Below are positions 44,868 to 58,064 of a stretch of DNA of 64,000 nucleotides, one piece after another. Position numbers and translations under genes: made by a program. The first letter of the stretch is position 1. Each line of letters opens with the position of its first letter. The notes beneath the pieces were generated by a model that was not told where the DNA came from, made no database searches, and saw nothing but the letters and a program-made list of their open reading frames with translations. This DNA comes from Thioalkalivibrio sulfidiphilus HL-EbGr7 (GTDB lineage: Bacteria > Pseudomonadota > Gammaproteobacteria > Ectothiorhodospirales > Ectothiorhodospiraceae), in NCBI RefSeq assembly GCF_000021985.1, contig NC_011901.1, positions 3,400,555 to 3,464,554 on the forward strand, written 5' to 3'.

Positions 44868-44870
44868 CTT

Positions 44871-46697
44871 TCATTCCACCGTCACCGACTTCGCCAGATT
44901 CCTCGGCTGATCCACATCCGTCCCCTTGAGGACGGCCGTGTGATACGCCAGCAGCTGCAGCGGGATGGTGTAGACGATGGGCGCGGTGCTGGGGCAGATG
45001 TCGGCCAGGGTCAGGCTGTGGTAGTGGTCCAGGTTGATCCTGATGCGCTCGTCGCTGAACAGGAACAGCTCACCACCGCGGGCGCGGACTTCCTGCAGGT
45101 TGGAGAGCACCTTCTCCAGCAACGGGTCGTTGGGCAGGGCGCAGATCACGGGCATGTCCGCGTCCACCAGGGCCAGCGGGCCGTGCTTGAGTTCTCCGGC
45201 GGGATAGGCCTCGGCGTGGATGTAGGAGATCTCCTTGAGCTTCAGCGCCCCCTCCATGGCCACGGGATAGAAGGTGCCCCGGCCCAGGAACAAGGCATGG
45301 GTCTTCTCGGCGAAGGCGTTGGCCATCTCTTCGATGGCCTCGCTCAGGGACAGGGCCACTTCCACCTGGCGGGGCAGCGACTCCAGTTCCTCCACCAGGG
45401 TCTTTTCCTTTTCCCGGTCCATGCCATGGCGTCGCGCCAGGGCCAGGGCCAGCAGACGCAGTGCCACCAGCTGGGTGGTGAAGGCCTTGGTGGAGGCCAC
45501 GCCGATCTCGGGGCCGGCACGGGTCATCACGGCCACGTCGGACTCGCGCACCAGTGAACTCTCGGGCACGTTGCAGACGCACAGGCTGCCGAGATATCCC
45601 ATCTTCTTTGACTCGCGCAGGGCGGCCAGCGTGTCTGCGGTCTCACCGGACTGGGAGATGGTGACGAACAGGGTGTCTTTCGGCACCACCACCTGGCGGT
45701 AGCGGAACTCGCTGGCCACTTCCACGCTGCAGGGCACGCCCACCTCCTCCAGCCAGTATCGGGCCACCAGGCCGGCGTGGTAGCTGGTGCCGCAGGCGAT
45801 GATGTGCACGCCTTTCGCGGCATCCAGCAGGCGCTTGGCCTCGTGGCCGAAACTCTCCTCCAGCAACCTCCCCTTGTAGATCCGCCCCTCCAGGGTCTCG
45901 GCGATCACGGCGGGCTGCTCGAAGATCTCCTTGAGCATGTAATGCCGGTAGGGGCCCTTGTCTGCGGTGGAGGCCGTGAGCTGGGAGATGCGCACCGGGC
46001 GCTCGACCTCATTGCCCTGGGCGTCCAGCACCCGCACCGAACCCCTGCGGATCTCGGCGATGTCGCCTTCCTCCAGGAAGATGAACCGCTGGGTCACCGG
46101 CAGCAGGGCGAAGACATCGGAGGCGATGAAGTTTTCCTCCACGCCGATGCCGATCACCAGCGGGCTGCCCAGGCGCGCGACGATCAGCCGCTCAGCCTCG
46201 TCGGGGCATGCGACGGCCAGCGCATAGGCGCCCACCATGCGGCTGGTAGACGACCTGACCGCGCTGAGCAGGTCCTCACCTTCACCCAGGTGATAGGCGA
46301 GCAGGTGGGCGATCACCTCGGTGTCGGTCTCGGAGGTGAAGCTGAAACCTTGCGCGCTCAGCTCGGCCCGCAGGTCCGCGTGGTTCTCGATGATGCCGTT
46401 GTGTACCACCGCGACCCGCTCACCGCTCATGTGAGGATGGGCGTTGCGCTCGGCGGGGATGCCGTGGGTGGCCCAGCGGGTGTGGGCGATGCCCAGTCGG
46501 CCCACCAGGGGCTGTGTATCCAGACGGTGCTGGAGCTCACCCACCTTGCCCACGGAGCGGATGCGCTGTATGTGGCCATCGTCCGCACGCACGGCGATGC
46601 CGGCGGAGTCGTAGCCGCGATACTCCAATCGTCGCAGGCCCTCCATCAGGATAGGGACGACGTTGCGTTCAGCGATGGCTCCGACAATTCCGCACAT
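44871..46697 (-). CDS. glmS: Glutamine–fructose-6-phosphate aminotransferase (isomerising)
   Basis: Makes glucosamine-6-phosphate for cell-wall synthesis. The 608-residue protein begins MCGIVGAI, with Cys2 as the glutaminase nucleophile. Two SIS domains follow ('HIIACGTSYHAGLVARYW', 'VTISQSGETADTLAAL'), and it ends with the standard DQPRNLAKSVTVE. The 3' end is the classic Tn7 target, here followed directly by a toxin–antitoxin promoter rather than Tn7 ends. It follows glmU in the same direction across repeat copies E and A. Confidence 0.98.
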   Translation of the reverse strand: MCGIVGAIAERNVVPILMEGLRRLEYRGYDSAGIAVRADDGHIQRIRSVGKVGELQHRLDTQPLVGRLGIAHTRWATHGIPAERNAHPHMSGERVAVVHNGIIENHADLRAELSAQGFSFTSETDTEVIAHLLAYHLGEGEDLLSAVRSSTSRMVGAYALAVACPDEAERLIVARLGSPLVIGIGVEENFIASDVFALLPVTQRFIFLEEGDIAEIRRGSVRVLDAQGNEVERPVRISQLTASTADKGPYRHYMLKEIFEQPAVIAETLEGRIYKGRLLEESFGHEAKRLLDAAKGVHIIACGTSYHAGLVARYWLEEVGVPCSVEVASEFRYRQVVVPKDTLFVTISQSGETADTLAALRESKKMGYLGSLCVCNVPESSLVRESDVAVMTRAGPEIGVASTKAFTTQLVALRLLALALARRHGMDREKEKTLVEELESLPRQVEVALSLSEAIEEMANAFAEKTHALFLGRGTFYPVAMEGALKLKEISYIHAEAYPAGELKHGPLALVDADMPVICALPNDPLLEKVLSNLQEVRARGGELFLFSDERIRINLDHYHSLTLADICPSTAPIVYTIPLQLLAYHTAVLKGTDVDQPRNLAKSVTVE

Positions 46698-46708
46698 AGG
46701 AAGGCTCT

Positions 46709-46861
46709 AGATACAAGTGGAAAGAGACAAGATACAAGTGGAACGGAAAAGCCTATGGACAGGATTTACAGGATTAACATGGTCATCAAGACCAACGGCT
46801 TACGATAAGTCTCGCTTTCGCCTTTTCATCATGTAAATCCTGTTAATCCTGTCCAAGGTTT
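46709..46861. repeat. Repeats E and A (inner arms only) between glmU and glmS
   Basis: 'ATACAAGTGGAAAGAGACAA' units at 46709–46744 are followed by inverted GGACAGGATTTACAGGATTA (46754–46773) and its complement at 46831–46857. This repeat A copy lacks the outer CGCAGAGACGCGG arms, showing that the inner and outer palindromes can occur separately. Confidence 0.8.
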
Positions 46862-48241
46862 TCATTCCTTCGGTTTCTTCACCGGGCGCTTCCAGCCCGG
46901 GATGGTGATTGCCTTGGCGCGGGCGACAGTCAGTTCACCCGGGGGCGCGTCCTTGTTCAGGGTCGTCCCGGCGCCGATGGTGGCGCCCTCGCCGACGGTG
47001 AGCGGCGCCACCAGCGCGGTGTTCGAGCCGATGAAGGCGCGGTCACCGATGATGGTCTTGTGCTTGTTGGCGCCATCGTAGTTGCAGGTGATGGTGCCGG
47101 CGCCGATGTTCACGTCGCGGCCCAGTTCGCTGTCGCCCACGTAGCTCAGGTGATTGATCTTGGAGCCCTCGCCCACCCTGGCGTTCTTCACTTCCACGAA
47201 GTTGCCGATCTTCGCATTGCTGTCCGTGTGCGTGCCGGGCCGGATGCGTGCGAAGGGTCCTACGCTGGCACCCGCGCCGATGACCGCGCCTTCGATGACC
47301 GTGTGGGGCAGGATGTGCGCGCCTGGGCCGATCTCGGAATCGATGATCACGCAGCCGGCGCCCACCTTGGCGCCCTCACCGAGCTTCACGCTACCCTGCA
47401 GGATCACGTTTATATCCAGGCTCACGTCCCGTCCTGCCTCCACCTCACCGCGGACATCCAGGCGCGCCGGATCGATCACGGTCACACCCTGCACCATGAG
47501 GCGCTCTGCCTCACGCCTTTGATAGGCGCGCTCCTGCTCGGCGAGCTGGCGCTTGTCGTTCACGCCCATCAGTTCAATGGCCTCGTGTCCGACCACTGCT
47601 TCCACGCGCCTGCCTTCCGTGTTTGCCAGCGCGACGCAGTCCGTCAGGTAAAACTCGCCCTGGGCATTGTCGTTCGTCACCTTCGACAGCCAGCGGGTGA
47701 AGTCACTGGCCCGCGCGGCCATGATGCCGGTGTTCACCTCGTTGACGCGCCTTTCGGAATCGCTGGCGTCCTTCTCTTCCACGATGCGCTGCACCCGTCC
47801 GCTGTCATCGCGCAGGATGCGTCCGTAGCCGGTGGGGGATTTGAGCGCCGCCGTGAGGATCACCAGGTCGCCACCTTCATCCAGCTGCGCCAGCAGGCGC
47901 CTGACCGTCTCGCCACGCACCAGGGGCACATCCCCGTAGAGGATCAGGACCCGGTCATCCGCATCGGTCTCCGGCAGGGCCACCTGCACGGCGTGGCCGG
48001 TGCCTCGCTGTTCGGCCTGGTGCACCCAGCGGATGTCGTCTTCGGGGAAGGCCTCGCGCACCCGGTCACCGCCATGGCCGTAGACCACGACGAGGCGATG
48101 GGGATCGAGGCTTCGTGCGGTATCCAGCACGTGGGAGAGCAGCGGACGTCCGGCCAGGGGCTGCAGCACCTTGGGCAGGGAGGAGCGCATCCGGGTGCCC
48201 TGGCCGGCGGCGAGGATGAGGATACTGGTGGGGGTCGTCAT
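46862..48241 (-). CDS. glmU: Bifunctional GlmU (UDP-GlcNAc pyrophosphorylase / GlcN-1-P acetyltransferase)
   Basis: A 459-residue cytoplasmic trimer making UDP-N-acetylglucosamine. The N-terminal uridylyltransferase has [20 protein letters not shown] and 'YGDVPL'. The C-terminal left-handed beta-helix of hexapeptide repeats carries the acetyltransferase site ('[20 protein letters not shown]', '[19 protein letters not shown]'). The gene sits between atpC and glmS, the usual gammaproteobacterial order. Confidence 0.98.
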
Positions 48242-48365
48242 ACCTGACAGTCTACGTGTTCCTGATGAAGCTATGTAGTGCGGGATGATGTCCGCTGGGA
48301 GCTGTGATGGGGGAGTTTATCGTCTTTGCATCCGATTGGTCGGGGTGGCGGCGACAGGCATCGTT

Positions 48366-48387
48366 GTCGGGCTGAAGCCCGACCTAC
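48366..48387. repeat. Repeat B half copy
   Basis: A single arm, GTCGGGCTGAAGCCCGACCT ending AC, of the 'GGGCTGAAGCCC' variant. The other arm is lost or decayed to 'GGTCGGGGTGG' upstream. It lies in the 274-base gap between glmU and atpC with the ATP-synthase terminator. Confidence 0.75.
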
Positions 48388-48435
48388 ATGACGCCGGCCC
48401 TCCGATCCGGATCAAGGTGCCATAACTGCCGGGCA

Positions 48436-48492
48436 CAAAAAAGGGGCGTGTCCACCGGCAGCGGATGGTTCCGTGCGGGTGGGACACGCCCC
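48436..48492 (-). terminator. Terminator of the ATP synthase operon
   Basis: On the minus strand a stem of GGGGCGTGTCC/GGACACGCCCC with about 14 paired bases and one bulge, and a 24-base loop, ends in a run of six or more T. It lies 24 bases after the atpC stop. Confidence 0.85.
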
Positions 48493-48515
48493 CGGGTCCT
48501 GCAACGACTGCGGCG

Positions 48516-48941
48516 TCAGCGGGTGTGGCGGCGCAGCTTTTCGATCATGCGCAGGCGGGCGGCAGCCTCGATCAGCTCGGCCTGGGCCTTGGCGTAGTCG
48601 AAGTCGGCCTTGCGGTCCGACAGGGCTTCCTCGGCGCGGCGCATGGCCTCCTTGGCCTCGGCCTCGTCCAGATCCTTGGCGCGCACGGCGGTGTCGGCCA
48701 GCACGGTCACCACATGGGGCTGCACCTCCAGCAGGCCCCCGGAGATGAAGATGCTGTGCTCCTCGCCGGAGTCGCTCACCTTCACCCGCACCTCGCCCGG
48801 CTTGAGCTGGGCGATGTACTGGGAATGCCGGGGCAGGATGCCCACCTCGCCGCCCTCGGCGGGTGCAACCACCATCTGGGCGGTGCCGGAGTAGATGGAC
48901 TCCTCGGCACTGACGATATCCACGTGAAAAGTCATGGCCAT
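48516..48941 (-). CDS. atpC: ATP synthase F1 epsilon subunit
   Basis: A 141-residue central-stalk subunit, with an N-terminal beta-barrel ('TFHVDIVSAEESIYSGTAQM', 'GILPRHSQYIAQLKPGEVRV') and a C-terminal helical hairpin that can inhibit ATP hydrolysis. Last gene of the atp operon, followed by the terminator. Confidence 0.97.
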   Translation of the reverse strand: MAMTFHVDIVSAEESIYSGTAQMVVAPAEGGEVGILPRHSQYIAQLKPGEVRVKVSDSGEEHSIFISGGLLEVQPHVVTVLADTAVRAKDLDEAEAKEAMRRAEEALSDRKADFDYAKAQAELIEAAARLRMIEKLRRHTR

Positions 48942-48954
48942 GGGTTACCCCTGA

Positions 48955-50346
<1,392 letters not shown>

Positions 50347-50380
50347 CTAAGTCTGCAATTCTGTCGGGTTCGGGCCAGGG

Positions 50381-51241
50381 TCAGACGGCGGCCGCGCCGC
50401 TCACGATCTCGGAGATTTCCTGGGTGATGGCTGCCTGGCGGGCCTTGTTGTAGACCAGCTGAAGTTCCTTGATCAGGTCGCCCGCGTTGTCGGACGCGGA
50501 CTTCATGGCCACCATGCGCGCGGCCATCTCGCAGGCCACGTTTTCCACCACGCCCTGGTACACCACGGATTCGATGTAGCGGGTCAGGAGGGTATCCAGC
50601 ACCGGCTTGGCATCGGGCTCGTAGATGTAGTCCCAGTGGTGCTTGAGCTCGTCTTCCTCGCTCGGCACCAGGGGCAGCAGGGTGGTCGCCCGCGGCTTCT
50701 GGGTCATGGTGTTGACGAACTCGTTCTCCACCAGGACCAGGCGGTCGATTCTGCCCTCGTCGTAGGCGTCGAGCATGACCTTGATGGTGCCGATCAGGTC
50801 GTTCATGCGGGGCTGGTCACCCAGCTGGTTGACCTTGCCCACCACGTTGCCACCCAGGCGCTTGAAGAAACCCAGCGCCTTGTTGCCCACCAGGCAGAGA
50901 TCCACTTCCACACCCTTGTCGTGCCACTCGCGCATGGCAAGGACGGCCTTCTTGAACAGGTTGATGTTCAGGCCGCCGCACAGACCCCGGTCGGTGGAGA
51001 TGATGATCATGCCGACCCGCTTGACCTCACGCTCTTCGAGGTAAGGGTGCTTGTACTCGGCCTTGGCCATCGCCACGTGACCGATCACCTGGCGGATCTT
51101 CTCCGCATAGGGACGGGTCGCCAGCATGCGATCCTGCGCCTTGCGCATCTTGCTGGCGGCCACCATCTCCATGGCCTTGGTGATCTTCTGAGTATTCTTG
51201 ATACTCTTGATCTGGGTGCGGATCTCTTTTGCGCCTGCCAT
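50381..51241 (-). CDS. atpG: ATP synthase F1 gamma subunit
   Basis: Central rotor shaft, 286 residues. N-terminal coiled coil ('[20 protein letters not shown]'), Rossmann-like middle ('[20 protein letters not shown]') and the conserved C-terminal helix '[18 protein letters not shown]'. Between atpA and atpD as usual. Confidence 0.98.
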
Positions 51242-51253
51242 GAGTGACCCCGC

Positions 51254-52795
<1,542 letters not shown>

Positions 52796-52808
52796 TGGAT
52801 AAATCCTC

Positions 52809-53345
52809 TTAGCGGCTCAGGTTGGCGGCCATGCGTTCCAGACGCCCGCGCACTGAACCATCGATGACCAGGTCGCCCGCTCGGATCACGGCACCGCCGA
52901 TGAGACTCTCGTCCACCTCGCAGACCAGCTCCACCTCGCGCCCGAGGCGCTTGGCGAGGGACTGGGCAATGGCGGACTTCTGCGCATCGCTGACGGGCTG
53001 CGCGGAGACGACCAGCGCCTCCACCTTGCCTTCCGCTTCGGCGCGCATCACTTCATAGATGGCGGCGATCTCGGGGAGCAGGGTCAGGCGGCCGTTCTCG
53101 GCCAGCAGGCGAACGAAGTTCTTACCCTGGTCGTCGATGCGGCCTTCGCAGACACCGATGACGGTATCGGCTGCGGCTTCGCGGGTGAGCTTCGGGCTGT
53201 CCAGGAAGGCCTTCATGGTGGGGTCGTGGACGACGGCGGCCATGAAGCCCAGCTGGTCGGACCAGCGGGCCAGGTCACCGGCGCCCTGCGCCACTTCGAA
53301 GACCGCCTTGGCGTAAGGCCGAGCAAGCGTGGTGAGTTCAGACAT
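52809..53345 (-). CDS. atpH: ATP synthase delta subunit
   Basis: Peripheral-stalk cap of 178 residues joining F1 alpha to the b subunits. Starts '[16 protein letters not shown]', ends with the conserved '[20 protein letters not shown]' segment. Confidence 0.97.
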   Translation of the reverse strand: MSELTTLARPYAKAVFEVAQGAGDLARWSDQLGFMAAVVHDPTMKAFLDSPKLTREAAADTVIGVCEGRIDDQGKNFVRLLAENGRLTLLPEIAAIYEVMRAEAEGKVEALVVSAQPVSDAQKSAIAQSLAKRLGREVELVCEVDESLIGGAVIRAGDLVIDGSVRGRLERMAANLSR

Positions 53346-53355
53346 ATGGAATCAC

Positions 53356-53826
53356 CTAGATCTGTGCCACCAGGTCCTGAATCACCTGGTCGTGGGCCTT
53401 GGGATCGATTTCCTTCTTCAGGATACGCTCGGCCCCGACGACTGCGATGGCACCCACCTGCTTGCGCAGTTCTTCGCGCGCACGGTGGACTTCCTGCTCG
53501 ATCTCGGTCTGCGCTGACGCCTTGATACGCTCGCCTTCGACGCGGGCGGTATCCTTCGAGGCCTCGACGATCTCGTTGGCGCGTTTCTGCGCCTGGGCGA
53601 CGATCTCCGCGGCCTGCTGCTTGGCTTCATGCAGGACCTGCTTGGCTTTTTCCTCGGCGAGCTGCTGTTCGTGCTTGCCACGCTCGGCGGCGGCAAGGCC
53701 GTCAGCGATCTTCTTCTGACGTTCCTGCATCGCCTGGATGATGGGGGGCCACACGAACTTCATCGTGACCCACACCAGCAAACCGAAGGTGATCATCTGG
53801 CCGAGCAGCGTGAGATTGATGTTCAC
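53356..53826 (-). CDS. atpF: ATP synthase Fo b subunit
   Basis: Peripheral stalk, 156 residues: one N-terminal membrane helix ('[20 protein letters not shown]') and a long charged coiled coil. A single b gene is present, so the stalk is a homodimer, not the b/b' pair of phototrophs. Confidence 0.97.
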   Translation of the reverse strand: MNINLTLLGQMITFGLLVWVTMKFVWPPIIQAMQERQKKIADGLAAAERGKHEQQLAEEKAKQVLHEAKQQAAEIVAQAQKRANEIVEASKDTARVEGERIKASAQTEIEQEVHRAREELRKQVGAIAVVGAERILKKEIDPKAHDQVIQDLVAQI

Positions 53827-53887
53827 GTTGCTACCCCCTGGTATGACGGTTCATAACGGATGAATGACTGGAGTGCTGTCAATTCCG

Positions 53888-54187
<300 letters not shown>

Positions 54188-54239
54188 TTAAAACAGTTTG
54201 CAAAAATGCCTGCCCCGGCGATCCGGGGCAGACGCCAAA

Positions 54240-55405
<1,166 letters not shown>

Positions 55406-55481
55406 GGGCGTTCTCTATGTCTTCGGGCAAATTCGCTGTTCCCCCCGGTTTTGACCCCCCCCGGGAGCGCCGCCAGAGCAC

Positions 55482-55505
55482 TTTTCGCGGGTCCATTCGC
55501 GAAAA
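55482..55505. promoter_or_regulatory. Inverted repeat in the atp operon leader
   Basis: TTTTCGCG and CGCGAAAA flank GGTCCATT, 20–40 bases downstream of the predicted transcription start. It may be a leader hairpin or operator. It is followed toward atpI by a C-rich/G-rich stretch (55441–55464) that could pair with itself. Confidence 0.5.
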
Positions 55506-55530
55506 ACCGCTGGCGGTCTGAAGGCGCCGG

Positions 55531-55560
55531 ATTATAAGAGAACGCTGATCATGCGGTCAA
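55531..55560 (-). promoter_or_regulatory. Sigma-70 promoter of the atp operon
   Basis: On the minus strand TTGACC (55555–55560) and a perfect TATAAT (55531–55536) are spaced by 18 bases. The predicted start near 55524 gives a leader of about 120 bases to atpI. Confidence 0.85.
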
Positions 55561-55601
55561 ATGCGGTCTGCAGGCCACTTGCCCGGCATCCCTGGCCCGG
55601 G

Positions 55602-56462
55602 CTAGCGGATGTGCTCCAGGATGCCGTCCAGTTCATCCAGGGAGTTGTACTGGATCACCAGCTTGCCCTTGCCCTTGTTGTTGTACTGGATGTTCACGGG
55701 CGCGCCCAGGCGCTCGGACAGGGACTCTTCCAGGCGGCGCACGTCCGGGTTGCCCGCCGGGGACTTTACCTCGGTCTTGTGACGATCCTGTTTCAGGAGG
55801 TTCTGCACCAGGCGCTCGGTCTCGCGCACCGACAGGCCCTTGGCCACCACCTTGCGGGCGGTCTCGTCCTGCAGCTCGGCGGGCAGCACCAGCAGGGCGC
55901 GGGCATGGCCCATCTCCATCTGGCCCTCGTCCAGCAGCCGGCTGGCCACCTCGCCCAGCTCCAGCAGGCGCAGCAGGTTGGTCACGCCGGTGCGGGAGCG
56001 GCCCACGGATTCCGCCGCCTGCTGGTGGGTCATCTCGAATTCCTGGATGAGCCGGTGCAGGGCGCGGGCCTCCTCGATGGGATTGAGGTTCTCCCGCTGG
56101 ATGTTCTCGATCAGGGCCATGGCGGCGGCGGCCTGGTCGGGGATGTCGCGCACCACCGCCGGGACCTCGTGCAGGCCCGCCAGCTGGGCGGCGCGCCAGC
56201 GCCGTTCACCGGCGATCAGCTCGTAGCCCTGGCCCATGGGTCGCACCACCACCGGCTGCACCACGCCCTGGGCGCGGATGGAGGCGGCCAGATCCTCGAG
56301 GGCCTCTTGCTTGATGTGGATGCGGGGCTGGTACTTGCCGCGGCGGATCTGATCCACCGGGATCTGGCGCAGGTTGGAATCCTCCTGCTCACGCTGGGCG
56401 GCGCCGGCGCTGCTCAGCAGCACGTCCAGTCCGCGGCCCAGTCCGGTCTTCCTTCTAGCCAT
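55602..56462 (-). CDS. parB: Chromosome partitioning protein ParB
   Basis: A 286-residue CTP-dependent DNA clamp that loads at parS. It starts 'RRKTGLGRGLDVLLSS', has the CTP/parS motif GERRWRAAQLAGL and 'ENIQRENLNPIEEARALHRL', a helix-turn-helix ('QQAAESVGRSRTGVTNLLRL') and a C-terminal dimer domain. Follows parA in one operon. No full parS match was found in the window. Confidence 0.97.
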   Translation of the reverse strand: MARRKTGLGRGLDVLLSSAGAAQREQEDSNLRQIPVDQIRRGKYQPRIHIKQEALEDLAASIRAQGVVQPVVVRPMGQGYELIAGERRWRAAQLAGLHEVPAVVRDIPDQAAAAMALIENIQRENLNPIEEARALHRLIQEFEMTHQQAAESVGRSRTGVTNLLRLLELGEVASRLLDEGQMEMGHARALLVLPAELQDETARKVVAKGLSVRETERLVQNLLKQDRHKTEVKSPAGNPDVRRLEESLSERLGAPVNIQYNNKGKGKLVIQYNSLDELDGILEHIR

Positions 56463-56517
56463 GGGTCTTCAGTCTCGGTTTTTCGGGGAAATTCGCGCGG
56501 GCGGCGATGCGTGATGC

Positions 56518-57312
56518 TCAGGCGCTGGCGGCGGGGGCCGGCGTGGTGCCGCGCTCCCGTCGCAGGATCTCGCCGGCCAGGGCCAGGTAGGCCATGGCAC
56601 CGCGGGACGGCTTATCATACAGGAGGATCGGCAGCCCGTAGCTGGGCGCCTCGGCCAGGCGCACGTTGCGCGGGATGATGGTGCGGTAGACCCGCTCGCC
56701 GAAGTGCTGCTCGAGCTGCGCGGAGACATCGGTGGCCAGGTTGTTGCGCGGGTCGTACATGGTGCGCAGCACGCCTTCCACCTGCAGGTCCGGATTCACT
56801 GACTGGCGGATGCTCTCGATGGTGCGGGTCAGGGCCGAGAGGCCTTCCAGTGCGTAGTACTCGCACTGCATGGGGATCAGCACGCCGGTGGCCGCCACCA
56901 GGGCGTTGACCGTGAGCATGTTCAGGGACGGCGGGCAGTCGATGATGATGTAGTCGAACTCGGCGACCACCGGGGCCAGGGCCTCCTTGAGCCGGAACTC
57001 GCGGCGCTCCGCCTGCATCAGGCTCACCTCCGCCTCGGTGAGGTCGGCATTGGCCGGCAGGATGCTGTAGCCCACCGCCTCCACGTACTGGATGGCCTCG
57101 CGTATCGGCGTGCGGCCCATGAGCACGTCACAGCTGGTGAATTCCAGGTCGTGCTTGTCCACGGCGCTGCCCATGGTGGCGTTGCCCTGGGGATCCAGAT
57201 CGATCATCAGCACCCGGCGCTTGGTGGCCGCGAGTGAAGCCGCCAGGTTGACGCTGGTGGTGGTCTTGCCCACCCCGCCCTTCTGGTTGGCGATGGTCAG
57301 GATCTTGGCCAT
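56518..57312 (-). CDS. parA: Chromosome partitioning ATPase ParA (Soj)
   Basis: A 264-residue deviant Walker ATPase: 'ILTIANQKGGVGKTTTSVNL' with the signature Lys, 'VLMIDLDPQGNAT', and 'YIIIDCPPSLNMLTVNALVA'. The ATG at 57312 follows GAGG. With ParB it segregates the origin. Repeat B copy 5 separates it from rsmG. Confidence 0.97.
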   Translation of the reverse strand: MAKILTIANQKGGVGKTTTSVNLAASLAATKRRVLMIDLDPQGNATMGSAVDKHDLEFTSCDVLMGRTPIREAIQYVEAVGYSILPANADLTEAEVSLMQAERREFRLKEALAPVVAEFDYIIIDCPPSLNMLTVNALVAATGVLIPMQCEYYALEGLSALTRTIESIRQSVNPDLQVEGVLRTMYDPRNNLATDVSAQLEQHFGERVYRTIIPRNVRLAEAPSYGLPILLYDKPSRGAMAYLALAGEILRRERGTTPAPAASA

Positions 57313-57359
57313 GGGTGTTACCTCATCGTGATCTTCATTCGGACACCTGCATAGCATCC

Positions 57360-57427
57360 GTAGGTCGGGCTTCAGCCCGATAGTGCTGCCCGTCGAAACC
57401 ACCGCTGTCGGGCTGAAGCCCGACCTG
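57360..57427. repeat. Palindromic repeat B, copy 5
   Basis: Inverted arms GTAGGTCGGGCTTCAGCCCG and its complement, the 'GGGCTTCAGCCC' variant, between rsmG and parA. The right arm ends four bases before the rsmG stop. Confidence 0.85.
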
Positions 57428-57431
57428 CGGC

Positions 57432-58064
57432 TCAGTTTCGGCGCAGTTCCACCAGGTGTCGTTCGGCAGACAGTCCCGGCACCCGGATCTGGTGGACGTC
57501 CACCACCACCCAGGGTTCGGGCAACGCCTTCAGTTCGTCGCCCGGATCGCGGCCCTTCATGGCGAACATCCTTCCCCCGGCGCTCACCAGGTGCCCGGCC
57601 AGGGCCACGAAATCCGCCGTGGCCGCAAAGGCGCGGCTGATGACTGTATCAAAGGGCTCCTCCGGGCGATAGTTTTCCACCCGGGCGTGAACCGCGCTCG
57701 CATTCACCAGACCCAGTTCCAGGATGGCCTGTTTCTGGAAACGCACCTTCTTGCCCACGGTGTCCACCAGCACCACCGTCAGCTCCGGCCGGGCGATGGC
57801 CAGCGGGATGCCCGGAAGGCCAGCCCCGCTGCCGATATCCGCGATGCGCGAACCGCGTATCCAGGGCAGGACGGCCAGACTGTCGAGCAGATGGTGGGTG
57901 ACCATCTGCCGGGGCTCGGTCACCGCCGTGAGGTTGTAGGCCTTGTTCCAGCGGGCAAGCAGTTCCAGGTAGGCACCCAGCGGCTGGCCCAGGTTCGCGG
58001 GCAGGCCCAGTGCCTCCAGTCCGCGCGCCAGCTCCGCGCGTGCGGCCTCGTCGAGTGCGGTCAC
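57432..58064 (-). CDS. rsmG: 16S rRNA m7G527 methyltransferase RsmG (GidB)
   Basis: A 210-residue SAM-dependent methyltransferase with '[20 protein letters not shown]' and '[20 protein letters not shown]'. Modifies G527 of 16S rRNA; loss gives low-level streptomycin resistance. GTG start overlapping the mnmG stop by four bases (GTGA). Confidence 0.96.
   Translation of the reverse strand: MTALDEAARAELARGLEALGLPANLGQPLGAYLELLARWNKAYNLTAVTEPRQMVTHHLLDSLAVLPWIRGSRIADIGSGAGLPGIPLAIARPELTVVLVDTVGKKVRFQKQAILELGLVNASAVHARVENYRPEEPFDTVISRAFAATADFVALAGHLVSAGGRMFAMKGRDPGDELKALPEPWVVVDVHQIRVPGLSAERHLVELRRN

Noticed and set aside
44871..45050. Tn7 insertion at the glmS 3' end.
   Set aside because: No Tn7 ends, tns genes or target duplications were seen; the duplicated glmS scrap is not the TnsD-recognised end of the gene.
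48917..48932. Second parS-like sequence (CCACGTGAAAA) at the atpC start.
   Set aside because: Only about 11 of 16 bases agree with the consensus, and the motif follows from the codons for FHV.
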